A stretch of 64,000 nucleotides of DNA. Source: Gilliamella sp. Choc4-2 (lineage in GTDB: Bacteria; Pseudomonadota; Gammaproteobacteria; Enterobacterales; Orbaceae). Each line of letters begins with the position of its first letter. Positions within the stretch are counted from its first letter, which is position 1. A program made the position numbers and the translations under genes. The stretch lies in assembly GCF_001690355.1 (NCBI RefSeq), contig NZ_LZHG01000033.1, positions 62,001 to 126,000 on the forward strand. Direction: 5' to 3'. A model generated the notes under the pieces. The model was not told where the DNA came from. It was given only the letters and a program-made list of their open reading frames with translations, and did no database searches. This document shows, one piece after another, positions 48,471-55,904 of this stretch.

Positions 48471-48667
48471 CGTTTATTCCTTTTTTCTTCTATCGAAGCA
48501 CATTCGATACATAAATCAGTCACTAATGCTTTTCGACGTTCTTCAGCTATCGGCTCTTCACAGATTCGACAATACAAATTTGATACTCCTGTCTTTGCTT
48601 GATGTTTTGCTAGTATTCGTTCCCGTGCTTCCATTTCTACAGTTGATGCTAAATCAGCGTTATCCAT
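48467..48667 (-). CDS. TraR/DksA-type zinc finger protein
   Basis: 66 residues with a C4 zinc finger CRIC...CIEC in the order YCRICEEPIAEERRKAL...LCIECASIEEKR. Related small phage proteins bind the RNA polymerase secondary channel like DksA. It lies between spanin and structural genes as in Mu and P2-like phages and could modulate host transcription during late growth. Confidence 0.85.
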   Translation of the reverse strand: MDNADLASTVEMEARERILAKHQAKTGVSNLYCRICEEPIAEERRKALVTDLCIECASIEEKRNKR

Positions 48668-48935
48668 TATTTACCTCGTTGATATATTTTATTAGTTCAA
48701 TAAATCGACCTGAGCACTGCCCGTATTGGTCATAAAGCTGTTTTAAGGCTTCAGCTAAACCATCCGCCGTATTATTTCGTCGTTTTACGGGTAATTCGCA
48801 TGGTACCGTCAGTTGTGCTGGTAAAACCATGGGTTGTTGCTTGTGCGGCATTTGCACGGGCTGAGTCGATGAACTGCAAGACACTATCATCAAACACGCA
48901 ATGAGTGCGATCATTAGCCGTTTTGTTAAGTGCAT
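48660..48935 (-). CDS. Outer-membrane spanin lipoprotein (Rz1-like)
   Basis: About 91 residues from MHLTKRLMIA. Signal peptide with lipobox MIVSC and a Pro-containing mature part (PVQMPHKQQPMVLPAQLTVP), then LAEALKQLYDQYGQCSGRFIEL. It overlaps the Rz gene in another frame, the classic Rz/Rz1 layout. The mature part is longer than in lambda Rz1. Confidence 0.82.
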   Translation of the reverse strand: MHLTKRLMIALIACLMIVSCSSSTQPVQMPHKQQPMVLPAQLTVPCELPVKRRNNTADGLAEALKQLYDQYGQCSGRFIELIKYINEVNNG

Positions 48936-49242
48936 CTTGTAATGCTTGAGTTGATTGTTCATCATATAATTTCCTTTCTGCTATCTGCTGTGACAATGAA
49001 TAACTTGCATTATTAGCGGCTTTAGTTAGTTGCTTTGTACTCTCAATAAATTGGCTTAAAGTATTCATTGCTTGTTGTGCTTCTAAAGCAATATATTCTT
49101 GTTTGGCCATTGATTTGCCATGACTGATACCTAATTGGTAAAATGAACCAAAACCAACAATCAAAATTATTCCCAACAAAAAATAACTTTTATTGCTCAC
49201 AAAAAAGCTTTTGATTAATTTGTATATATTTTTAATCATCAC
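48772..49242 (-). CDS. Inner-membrane spanin (Rz-like)
   Basis: 156 residues with one N-terminal membrane helix (YFLLGIILIVGFGSFYQLGI) and a coiled-coil periplasmic domain (EALEAQQAMNTLSQFIESTKQLTKAA-type sequence). Ends DGTMRITRKTTK. Pairs with the embedded Rz1-like lipoprotein to fuse inner and outer membranes in the last step of lysis. Confidence 0.78.
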   Translation of the reverse strand: MMIKNIYKLIKSFFVSNKSYFLLGIILIVGFGSFYQLGISHGKSMAKQEYIALEAQQAMNTLSQFIESTKQLTKAANNASYSLSQQIAERKLYDEQSTQALQDALNKTANDRTHCVFDDSVLQFIDSARANAAQATTHGFTSTTDGTMRITRKTTK

Positions 49243-49855
49243 AAACTCCTAAACCCCAATTTTCATTTATATAAACAGGTTGCCAGCGGTAGATAATACG
49301 AATTGGATAATCACGGTTTTCTTTAAAATTAATGCTGTTACGTCCACCATTAATATTTTCAACAACGCCCCAGTAGTGAGTAGCATCTTGGTATTCTCGT
49401 TTTGCTCGCTGACGATCACGATTCACCCAACCAAGTCCGCCGTTATATGCCGAAAGGGTGAATCCCCATCTATCACAATCACTCGCCGTTGCATTAATAC
49501 GCTGATATAACCAATAATCATATTGAACTAAGGCACGCAGTGCCCAAGATGGGTTATAAGGTTCGTTGCTACCCAATGATTTAGGATAAGCCCCTGCAAT
49601 CCAATCCGCCGTTGCTGGCATAAACTGAGCCAAACCTTGAGCACCAACATGTGATTTTGCGTTTACTTTCCATCGAGATTCCTGATGAATTTGAGCTGCA
49701 AACAACGCAATAGGCGCATCAAGACCAAAAATTGCTCGTGCATTACGTGTCAGTTCCCGTTGATGTTGCTTAGCATCATTTGGTACAACTGCTATAGCAG
49801 GCGTTAAATGACAACTAAACAGCATAAATACAATAAGTAAGGTTAAGTAACGCAT
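49232..49855 (-). CDS. Secreted lytic transglycosylase endolysin (SLT domain)
   Basis: 207 residues. N-terminal signal sequence (YLTLLIVFMLFSCHLTPAIA) followed by an SLT fold with catalytic Glu in AAQIHQESRWKVNAKSHVGA and QGLAQFMPATADWI, plus LSAYNGGLGWVNRD. BcepMu-type endolysin. Export by the Sec route implies that the holin mainly depolarises the membrane. Confidence 0.85.
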   Translation of the reverse strand: MRYLTLLIVFMLFSCHLTPAIAVVPNDAKQHQRELTRNARAIFGLDAPIALFAAQIHQESRWKVNAKSHVGAQGLAQFMPATADWIAGAYPKSLGSNEPYNPSWALRALVQYDYWLYQRINATASDCDRWGFTLSAYNGGLGWVNRDRQRAKREYQDATHYWGVVENINGGRNSINFKENRDYPIRIIYRWQPVYINENWGLGVCDD

Positions 49856-49857
49856 GG

Positions 49858-50274
49858 CTATAATCCAAGTGTTACGCCAAGAATCACAGCGGAAACAATC
49901 AACGCCCGCCGAATCAGAACAACCGCAAACAGGGTTCGATACTCATCAAGAACAGGGTATTCCGCACACATTTTTGAATCCATTGCCTCTGGTTGTTCAT
50001 TGTTTTCTAAAGACTCAATATATTGCTTGGTATAAAAATCAGGACCAAACTCTTTCCAATCGTTATATAAATAACCGCCAGGAGATGCATAAGGGAAAAG
50101 CGCACGGTCTAGGTGGTAACCAATCACGGCAGAAAGCAAGACCAAAGCCAGTTTATAAGCAACAACAGGCAACTGTTGAGGTGAGAGTAACGTAATAATT
50201 GCAAATAAAGTAATAGCGACTAAATACCATTTAAGCAGACGAATTTGGGATAATTTTTTGATAGGGTGAGCCAT
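49858..50274 (-). CDS. Putative holin
   Basis: 138 residues with three hydrophobic segments (about 13-31, 35-60 and 115-138) and a polar loop (about 61-110). It sits two bases upstream of the endolysin as the first lysis gene. Resembles the holin-position protein of BcepMu-type phages. The ribosome-binding GAGG lies inside a hairpin. Confidence 0.65.
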   Translation of the reverse strand: MAHPIKKLSQIRLLKWYLVAITLFAIITLLSPQQLPVVAYKLALVLLSAVIGYHLDRALFPYASPGGYLYNDWKEFGPDFYTKQYIESLENNEQPEAMDSKMCAEYPVLDEYRTLFAVVLIRRALIVSAVILGVTLGL

Positions 50275-50313
50275 AAAAAAACCTCATAATTAATTAAATT
50301 AATGTATGAGGTT
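50275..50313 (-). terminator. Terminator hairpin overlapping the holin ribosome-binding site
   Basis: Minus strand: AACCTCATA, a loop of about 16 A/T bases, TATGAGGTT, then T residues. It ends accessory-operon transcription. The 3' arm contains GAGG exactly 7 bases before the holin ATG, so the folded RNA hides that site. Confidence 0.75.
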
Positions 50314-50365
50314 ATTATGATCTTACTTACTTGAAATGTAATTTGAACGGGGGCAGATTAATTTA
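50310..50365 (-). promoter_or_regulatory. Candidate Mor/C-activated late promoter before the lysis cassette (Plys-like)
   Basis: Minus strand reads AATCTGCCCCCGTTCAAATT then AC, 18 bases, CATAAT (-10). Same element as at 42434-42492, with the same spacing. It precedes the holin by about 40 bp and would drive lysis, packaging and head genes. Part lies within the end of the membrane-protein gene. Confidence 0.72.
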
Positions 50366-51554
50366 CTGAGTGTTTACCTATAGCTTCAATTAGCTCGGTT
50401 ATAAACGGTTCTAACAATGTGAAACCAATTAAAAAGGCATAAATTAAAGATGCACCGATAATACACCATAAAAATTTTATTAAACGACTTTGGTATTTTA
50501 TCTGGTTCTTAATAGTTTTATGATTAAGTCCCCATAAATCATTTTTCAAATTTTTAGGTAACTTATTCTCAAATAATTCAACTTCCTTCTTAATATCATC
50601 TAATAGTTTAGATTGATTGAAAAGCACGATGCCACATAATGATGCATAGACAATAAGGGACAAAATACTGACCCAATGTATGTCTAATTTAGCAAAATTA
50701 AATACTGCTGTTGCGACTGGAAGACCCAATACCTGAGTAACCGATTTACTTAATGCTTCATTAATTCGAGTGATGAACTTTGCACCACGCTCTTCAATTT
50801 TTTTCACAAATTTGCTGTAAGAAAAATCTTCTAAATAAAGTTCATACTGAATAACTGTTTGATGATTAATATTAACAACATTTTCCAGTAAATGACAAAT
50901 ATCGTGCTTATTTGAGCCTTCTTTTTCGGTCAAATAGTCAGTAACAGCAACGGAGAAAGCATTTTTCTTAGCATGGAAATGCTCTTTTTCAATATTACCA
51001 TCAAACCATGAGCATAGCTCTGTAATTGCTTTAATTTTCTTTTCATCTAATTTTTTTAATAAATTAATGAAATCGGCTGCATTTTGTGGTTTTAATGAAA
51101 GTTCAAAAGGTTTTTGATTAAAAAATACTATAACAGTATCTGATTTAGAATAAAACAACCCATTAACTTTATCTTTTCCTTTTAATAACTGCAATAATTC
51201 AATTATTTTTTCTAAATTTTGTGAATTTATGCTAGTATTTTTTTTACTAAATACTAACCATTGATGCTCTACTATTGTCTCAAGGTTTAAATTATCCCAC
51301 CATTTAGTTTTATTTTCGAAATAGTGTTCATAACTGGCATATCCAAACCCATCTTGAAGAATTGGTTTTAATGTAAACCCAACGTTTTCACCAATGGTGA
51401 TATCTGTTTTATTAAGCTGAAATTGATCACTATGGTTATCATTCCACGTCAGTAAATTAGTAATATCATTTTGATTTTTAGGCGTAACAAATCCTGTAAG
51501 CTCTTTTTTGCTTACCTTCATCTCCGTTACTAAACTAAAAAATTCATTCAACAT
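50358..51554 (-). CDS. Unknown membrane protein coupled to the YejK-like gene
   Basis: 398 residues, no family recognised. Residues 1-270 are soluble, acidic/lysine-rich and helical. There are two clear membrane segments (about 292-313, WVSILSLIVYASLCGIVLF; about 359-384, IKFLWCIIGASLIYAFLIGF) separated by a charged helical stretch. The start overlaps the stop of the YejK-like gene (TAATG), so the two proteins are made together. An accessory phage gene; exclusion, defence or lysogenic conversion is possible but not shown. Confidence 0.6.
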   Translation of the reverse strand: MLNEFFSLVTEMKVSKKELTGFVTPKNQNDITNLLTWNDNHSDQFQLNKTDITIGENVGFTLKPILQDGFGYASYEHYFENKTKWWDNLNLETIVEHQWLVFSKKNTSINSQNLEKIIELLQLLKGKDKVNGLFYSKSDTVIVFFNQKPFELSLKPQNAADFINLLKKLDEKKIKAITELCSWFDGNIEKEHFHAKKNAFSVAVTDYLTEKEGSNKHDICHLLENVVNINHQTVIQYELYLEDFSYSKFVKKIEERGAKFITRINEALSKSVTQVLGLPVATAVFNFAKLDIHWVSILSLIVYASLCGIVLFNQSKLLDDIKKEVELFENKLPKNLKNDLWGLNHKTIKNQIKYQSRLIKFLWCIIGASLIYAFLIGFTLLEPFITELIEAIGKHSVN

Positions 51555-52642
51555 TACTGTACTAAAGCCTTATAGCGTGTGGTTAATTCGGTATATTCAT
51601 CATCACTAATTTTAATTTGAAGGTATTTATCTTCTTCAATGGTAACCGCTTTAATAGACTCGCCTATTTCTGATTTCGTTCCTTTAATTGTAATACCTTT
51701 TTCGGCCAATGATAAATCAAATTTTTCATAACGCTGTAATTTTTGTCCATCCACTCGAAAAGAAGAGTCTAATACTATATTATTTGTTTGACGGTATTCA
51801 TTAAATTTAGGTTTATCATTTAAACCATGTGTTGTAAGTGCTGTGTCTAGTAGCTTATCAATATCTTCTTCTATGTGAACTGGTTCACCTTGATCTAGTT
51901 TGGTTCGCATTAATGTTGTAATATCTGTTTCAACCTTCTGGCGAGTTTTTAAGTCATCAAAAGTTGATTCAGTGTAATTCATTACACTTTGCAATAGCAA
52001 ATTTGTTGTTTTACCGTTATCAATTTGTTCACTGACAGGTACAAACTCTTGGATATACTCTGGTAGTTTGCTACTGCCACGTTGGATCCATTGAATATAG
52101 TTATCTTGTGGTGGGTCATTTGGATTTGCATGATGCAGTGCCATCTGAACTAGATTGATTTTAAGTCCTACTTTTAACGCATCATTATCTATAACGCTAG
52201 TATTAGAAAATTCACCGTTTGTATTGATATTGATATATTTATTTAAGCTAATTAATGAGAGTAATAAGTAATCTGTGTTACTGCGATCTCGATAGAATAT
52301 CATTGGCACGTATTCGCCAGTCGTCGCACTTTTCTTAGTGACAAAATGGAATAATCCTTTTGCTATTTCTTTGGATAATAGAAGGTAATCAATTTGGTCG
52401 TTAGTAGAAAAATAATCATCTGCTAAGGCCTTAGAAAGAGTATTTTGAATACCAAAACCACCACTAATAGAACTATTGCGTCCTGATTTTTGTAGCTGTT
52501 GTTCTGCATATTCAACAAAATTTTTTAAATGCTCATTATTTGAATGCAATGCTTCTTGTAGTTGTAACGTTGCAGCTGAACCCTTTGTATTTTGTTCTTT
52601 TTTTATTTGGTGGATAATACCAGCTTGAATTGTGTATGCCAT
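51554..52642 (-). CDS. YejK/NdpA-like nucleoid-associated protein
   Basis: About 362 residues from MAYTIQAGII. The ATG at 52642 has GAGG seven bases upstream; the ATG at 52648 is too close to it. Seen: IIHQIKKEQNTKGSAATLQL, SKEIAKGLFHFV, GEYVPMIFYRDRSNTDYLLL followed by SLISLNKY, and the late QEFVPVSEQIDNGKTTNLLL followed by QSVMNY. This order fits the NA37 family (E. coli YejK). First gene of a two-gene unit with the membrane protein. DNA binding is inferred from the family. Confidence 0.65.
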   Translation of the reverse strand: MAYTIQAGIIHQIKKEQNTKGSAATLQLQEALHSNNEHLKNFVEYAEQQLQKSGRNSSISGGFGIQNTLSKALADDYFSTNDQIDYLLLSKEIAKGLFHFVTKKSATTGEYVPMIFYRDRSNTDYLLLSLISLNKYININTNGEFSNTSVIDNDALKVGLKINLVQMALHHANPNDPPQDNYIQWIQRGSSKLPEYIQEFVPVSEQIDNGKTTNLLLQSVMNYTESTFDDLKTRQKVETDITTLMRTKLDQGEPVHIEEDIDKLLDTALTTHGLNDKPKFNEYRQTNNIVLDSSFRVDGQKLQRYEKFDLSLAEKGITIKGTKSEIGESIKAVTIEEDKYLQIKISDDEYTELTTRYKALVQ

Positions 52643-52842
52643 TCCCATTTCCTCTAGTTTAACTAAATTTTATTTTATATTCTGTTATAAAGATGTTTCT
52701 TTCCATATTACCTTTGTCTAATTTTCTTCCAAACACTGATACTGATAGGTAACTTTAAACTGATTACACTCTAAAAAATCACCCCAAACACAAGAGCGTT
52801 GACCAACATCAAATGCTTTACAGTTTTTTTTAATATTATAAA

Positions 52843-53229
52843 TTAATCATTAATAAGCTTCATTTTCTCAATAATTTCAAATCTATCTGTGCTTGTTAAA
52901 TGGCTAACTTCTTCAACACCACCTTGAGATAAAAGTAATCCACTTAGTTCAGATGGGTTTTTATAGATTGCAAATTCATATTCTTTATAACCAGTAAAAG
53001 CACCATACCCATTTTTAGCATTAATAAATACAATATAAATAGTTGCATCATGACCATCTATTTTTCCTTGCATATAACCTTTAAATATATATTGTGCACT
53101 ATCAGGATCTTTCAGTTTACCCATCATATAATTTTTTATTTTTTTCTCATATTCTGGGTGAGAATCACAGCCAACTAATAAAAAAATACTAAATATAATT
53201 GAAGTACAAAGTAGCCATAAATTTTTCAT
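52843..53229 (-). CDS. Small lipoprotein, possible superinfection-exclusion protein
   Basis: 128 residues with a signal peptide and lipobox FLLVGC (Cys21). The mature part reads KDPDSAQYIFKG...FINAKNGYGAFTGYKEYEFAIY, a pattern met in small hypothetical periplasmic proteins. It lies 10 bp after the tail-anchored gene in the repressor operon, so it is expressed in the lysogen. Surface-directed lysogenic lipoproteins often block related phages; that role is inferred only. Confidence 0.6.
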   Translation of the reverse strand: MKNLWLLCTSIIFSIFLLVGCDSHPEYEKKIKNYMMGKLKDPDSAQYIFKGYMQGKIDGHDATIYIVFINAKNGYGAFTGYKEYEFAIYKNPSELSGLLLSQGGVEEVSHLTSTDRFEIIEKMKLIND

Positions 53230-53238
53230 CTTTAATCC

Positions 53239-53823
53239 TTAAAAAATAATCGCACCAAAAATAAAACCCACGGCAAATATCGCTAACGTAGGTTTTGTTT
53301 GAGTTTTAAATAATGTTATTACTTGATTATAAAAATTTTGATTATTTAATTTCTCTAAATTAGAAAGTTCTTCAACATAATTTAATACATTTTGTAGCTG
53401 CATTTTATTAAGCCGTTTTAAATCTGAAGTACAAAATTGCCGTTTACTGTAATGATTCATCTTATTTTTTAATTCATCTTTGCCATTAATTTCACAAAGA
53501 ATCAAATGGATAAGCATTTTGCAAGATGCTTTTTCTTTAGCTGCTTCAAATTCATCAGTTAAAAATTTATCAGCAATAGGAAATTGTGAAACAGTTATTT
53601 CATTAATACTACAAACACCAAGAGTAGCGTGTAGTTTAAGCCATAGTTCTGGTGCCGTTAACTCCCCGTAGTTTTCAATATCAGAAATTAAACTATTAAG
53701 GGATTTTCGTTGAGCGGGAACCAACGGGCGAGTATCTAACTCATCATCATTACTTGACGTAATATTATAAATATCTCTACCAGCTATTTGTTCTGCCGTA
53801 TTATCCTGAAGTCCAACCGTCAC
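53239..53823 (-). CDS. Tail-anchored protein translationally coupled to the repressor
   Basis: 194 residues, GTG start overlapping the repressor stop (GTGA). The N-terminus contains EQIAGRDIYNI (QIAGRDIY at 12-19), nearly the same as QIAGGNIY at 120-127 of the repressor. A helical middle follows and the last 19 residues (TKPTLAIFAVGFIFGAIIF) form a C-terminal membrane anchor. No family recognised. Inferred to partner with the repressor or with proteins bearing the same motif. Confidence 0.6.
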   Translation of the reverse strand: MTVGLQDNTAEQIAGRDIYNITSSNDDELDTRPLVPAQRKSLNSLISDIENYGELTAPELWLKLHATLGVCSINEITVSQFPIADKFLTDEFEAAKEKASCKMLIHLILCEINGKDELKNKMNHYSKRQFCTSDLKRLNKMQLQNVLNYVEELSNLEKLNNQNFYNQVITLFKTQTKPTLAIFAVGFIFGAIIF

Positions 53824-54227
53824 TTTATTTTCCGCCTCCTAGTTGTATAAATATTTCCACCAGCAATTTGACCTTCACCACGAATTGTATTATTCGAAAT
53901 ATTAACCCCTGTCTGCTGAGCCGTTCCCGCCGTTAGTGCACCTAAGGCTGCCGCTTTAATTGCCAATGGTGCTATTCTAAATTTGTCAATTAAATCTTGC
54001 TCATCAACAGATAAATTATTTGTTGTTCTAATACCAGTTACAACATATTGAACATCTAACCCAAAATTAGCTAATGTAGATAAATATAACGCATCAGGAA
54101 ATCTCTCACCTTTTTCATAATTAAGTTGAGTTAATTTTTTTACATTAGCAATTTCCCCCATAGCAACTTGGCTAAGGCCCATACGTTCACGTTCTTCTTT
54201 TAGTCTTAATCCGATATTTTTTTGCAT
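53820..54227 (-). CDS. Prophage repressor (Cro/CI-type helix-turn-helix)
   Basis: 135 residues. HTH_3 domain at about 5-60 (IGLRLKEERERMGLSQVAMG, YEKGERFPDALYLSTLANFG, LDVQYVVTG). Then a helical linker and a C-terminal GVNISNNTIRGEGQIAGGNI tail. It has no LexA-like peptidase domain, so induction should not be by RecA cleavage. Divergent from the Ner-like gene across an operator region, as Mu c and ner are. Confidence 0.85.
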   Translation of the reverse strand: MQKNIGLRLKEERERMGLSQVAMGEIANVKKLTQLNYEKGERFPDALYLSTLANFGLDVQYVVTGIRTTNNLSVDEQDLIDKFRIAPLAIKAAALGALTAGTAQQTGVNISNNTIRGEGQIAGGNIYTTRRRKIK

Positions 54228-54237
54228 ACTTTTTATC

Positions 54238-54266
54238 TTGACAGGTATAAATATTTATACCATAAT
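54238..54266 (+). promoter_or_regulatory. Early promoter with operator palindrome in its spacer
   Basis: TTGACA (54238-54243), a 17-base spacer and CATAAT (54261-54266) make a near-consensus sigma-70 promoter towards the Ner-like gene. The spacer plus one base is the perfect 18-bp palindrome GGTATAAATATTTATACC (54244-54261), the obvious repressor or Ner operator. Confidence 0.8.
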
Positions 54267-54321
54267 TTAACACATAATTTATAAATCACTTATTAATAAC
54301 TTATATCAAAAGGAGCTAAAA

Positions 54322-54513
54322 ATGTCTAAAGTTCTCACTCCCGAACAAGTTAAACAACAATTTCAACAAAAAGGTAAAACTATCAAATCTTGGGCGATTG
54401 AAAATGGTTACCACCCCGTTGTTGTTTATAACGTTTTAAACGGTTTAAGCCGTGCTCATCGTGGTAAAACACACGATATAGCAGTAAAACTTGGCTTAAA
54501 ACAAGCTTACTAA
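54322..54513 (+). CDS. Ner-like DNA-binding protein
   Basis: 63 residues: TPEQVKQQFQQKGKTIKSWA, ENGYHPVVVYNVLNGLSRAH, IAVKLGLKQAY, a compact helix-turn-helix as in BcepMu early proteins and functionally like Mu Ner. AAGGAGC precedes the ATG. First early gene; probably represses the early and repressor promoters after induction. Confidence 0.8.
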   Translation: MSKVLTPEQVKQQFQQKGKTIKSWAIENGYHPVVVYNVLNGLSRAHRGKTHDIAVKLGLKQAY

Positions 54514-54558
54514 TGCTGATTGTAACAGTTTTTCATATACAGAAAAAGGGCGAAAGAC

Positions 54559-54864
54559 ATGCATAGATCACAAATTTCAACGTCTGGCACTCGAATACTT
54601 AAGGTACTAAAAGCGCTTAAAGGTTATACGTTAACGGGATTATCTAACGGCGATATCGCAAAGATGATTAATGAATCACCTGTTAATGTAACGCGTTCAC
54701 TTCAAACACTAATCGAGGAAGGACTAGTAATTAAGTTAGATAATGGTTTGTTTGCTCATAGTGTGCAAATGTTGCAAATAGCCCAAGCACATGCAATTCA
54801 CATCACTAAAATGCAAGACCAAATAACAGAAATCAATCAGCGTATTACGGCTGGCGCAAGATAA
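54559..54864 (+). CDS. IclR-type winged-helix regulator
   Basis: 101 residues: SGTRILKVLKALKGYTLTGL, SNGDIAKMINESPVNVTRSL, QTLIEEGLVIKLDNGLFAHS, an IclR-like winged helix, followed by a short helical tail. No ligand-binding domain. Position between Ner-like and transposition genes matches BcepMu-type phages. Confidence 0.75.
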   Translation: MHRSQISTSGTRILKVLKALKGYTLTGLSNGDIAKMINESPVNVTRSLQTLIEEGLVIKLDNGLFAHSVQMLQIAQAHAIHITKMQDQITEINQRITAGAR

Positions 54865-54875
54865 GGATAACCAAA

Positions 54876-55880
54876 ATGGCAAGAACCGCAAACAAAGCAA
54901 AAGAAGAAATTGAACTACCTGCAATTGATGAGCAAGGGATTAATGATGCAATGAATACCATGACTACTATTCAAAGTGAATATAACGAAGAACGCGACCT
55001 AGTTAACCAACTTTTAGGTCAGGCTCAAATGGCTGATGCTTTTGGGAAATTTTCCCAAACTGTTTGGGCTTCTAAATTAAATTTTGTTAAAGAAAACAAG
55101 CTTTATCGTAATTTATCAGGGAAAAAAACTCCAAACGGTTTGGAGTTAAAAGGAACTTGGGAAGAATTTTGTTCATTGTTAGGAGTATCTGATGAAAAAG
55201 CTAATCAAGATATAGCAAACCTAAAATCATTCGGCGAGGAAGCCCTTGAATCTATGTCTCGCATGGGCATTGGCTACCGTGAGTTACGCCAATATCGTAA
55301 GTTACCCGAAGACCAAAAAACGGCATTAATTGAAGTTGCTAAAGCTGGTGATAAAGAGGCATTAGTTGAATTGGCAGAAGAGTTTATTGCTAAAAATGCT
55401 AAGGAAAAAGAGCAGCTCAAAAAAGAAAATAGTAATTTGCAAGCTGATTATAAAGCATTAAGCAAACGTAATGCTGATGTAGCGAAAGAAAAGGAAGAAT
55501 TAGCAATAAAATTGGCTCAATTTGAAATGAAAACCATACCACTTGATGAGCGTTTAGAGCCGTTTAAAAAACAAATAGCAGAAACGCAATCACGCATGGA
55601 TAAGCTATTTGAAGAACAAAGGCAGTATGTAGACATTATGTATAAATTAATGCTCGAAATACTGGAGAATGACCCTGATTACGATCCCGAAAAACCATAT
55701 TCATTGCCCGAATCAATGCAAATTGCATTATTAACATTGAATGGTTCAGCTGTATTAACTTTAGATCAAGCTCGTTATGTGCATCGTGAACTTTGGAGCA
55801 AATTTGATAGCGATATTATGGAAGCTCAACAGCGACAAGAATCTTTAGTAAATGAGAATATCCAAGATTTATATAAATGA
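54876..55880 (+). CDS. Early phage coiled-coil protein of unknown function
   Basis: 334 residues. Residues about 50-160 form a helical domain (FGKFSQTVWASKLNFVKENK, LKGTWEEFCSLLGVSDEKAN, GYRELRQYRKLPEDQKTALI). Residues 165-245 are a charged coiled coil (KNAKEKEQLKKENSNLQADY). Conserved next to the transposase in BcepMu-like phages; a role in transposition or early regulation is inferred from position only. Confidence 0.65.
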   Translation: MARTANKAKEEIELPAIDEQGINDAMNTMTTIQSEYNEERDLVNQLLGQAQMADAFGKFSQTVWASKLNFVKENKLYRNLSGKKTPNGLELKGTWEEFCSLLGVSDEKANQDIANLKSFGEEALESMSRMGIGYRELRQYRKLPEDQKTALIEVAKAGDKEALVELAEEFIAKNAKEKEQLKKENSNLQADYKALSKRNADVAKEKEELAIKLAQFEMKTIPLDERLEPFKKQIAETQSRMDKLFEEQRQYVDIMYKLMLEILENDPDYDPEKPYSLPESMQIALLTLNGSAVLTLDQARYVHRELWSKFDSDIMEAQQRQESLVNENIQDLYK

Positions 55881-55904
55881 TATTTCATATCAAGGGAATT
55901 TAAA

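Noticed and set aside
48700-48740. CTGCCCGTATTGG resembling the late activator block
   Set aside because: Inside the Rz1-like gene, only the first half matches, and no AGATCAT -10 region follows.
52649-52842. Short minus-strand reading AFDVGQRSCVWGDFLECNQF then KVTYQYQCLEEN before a stop
   Set aside because: It looks protein-like with paired Cys but has no ATG/GTG/TTG start in frame after the preceding stop. At best a gene remnant; not annotated.
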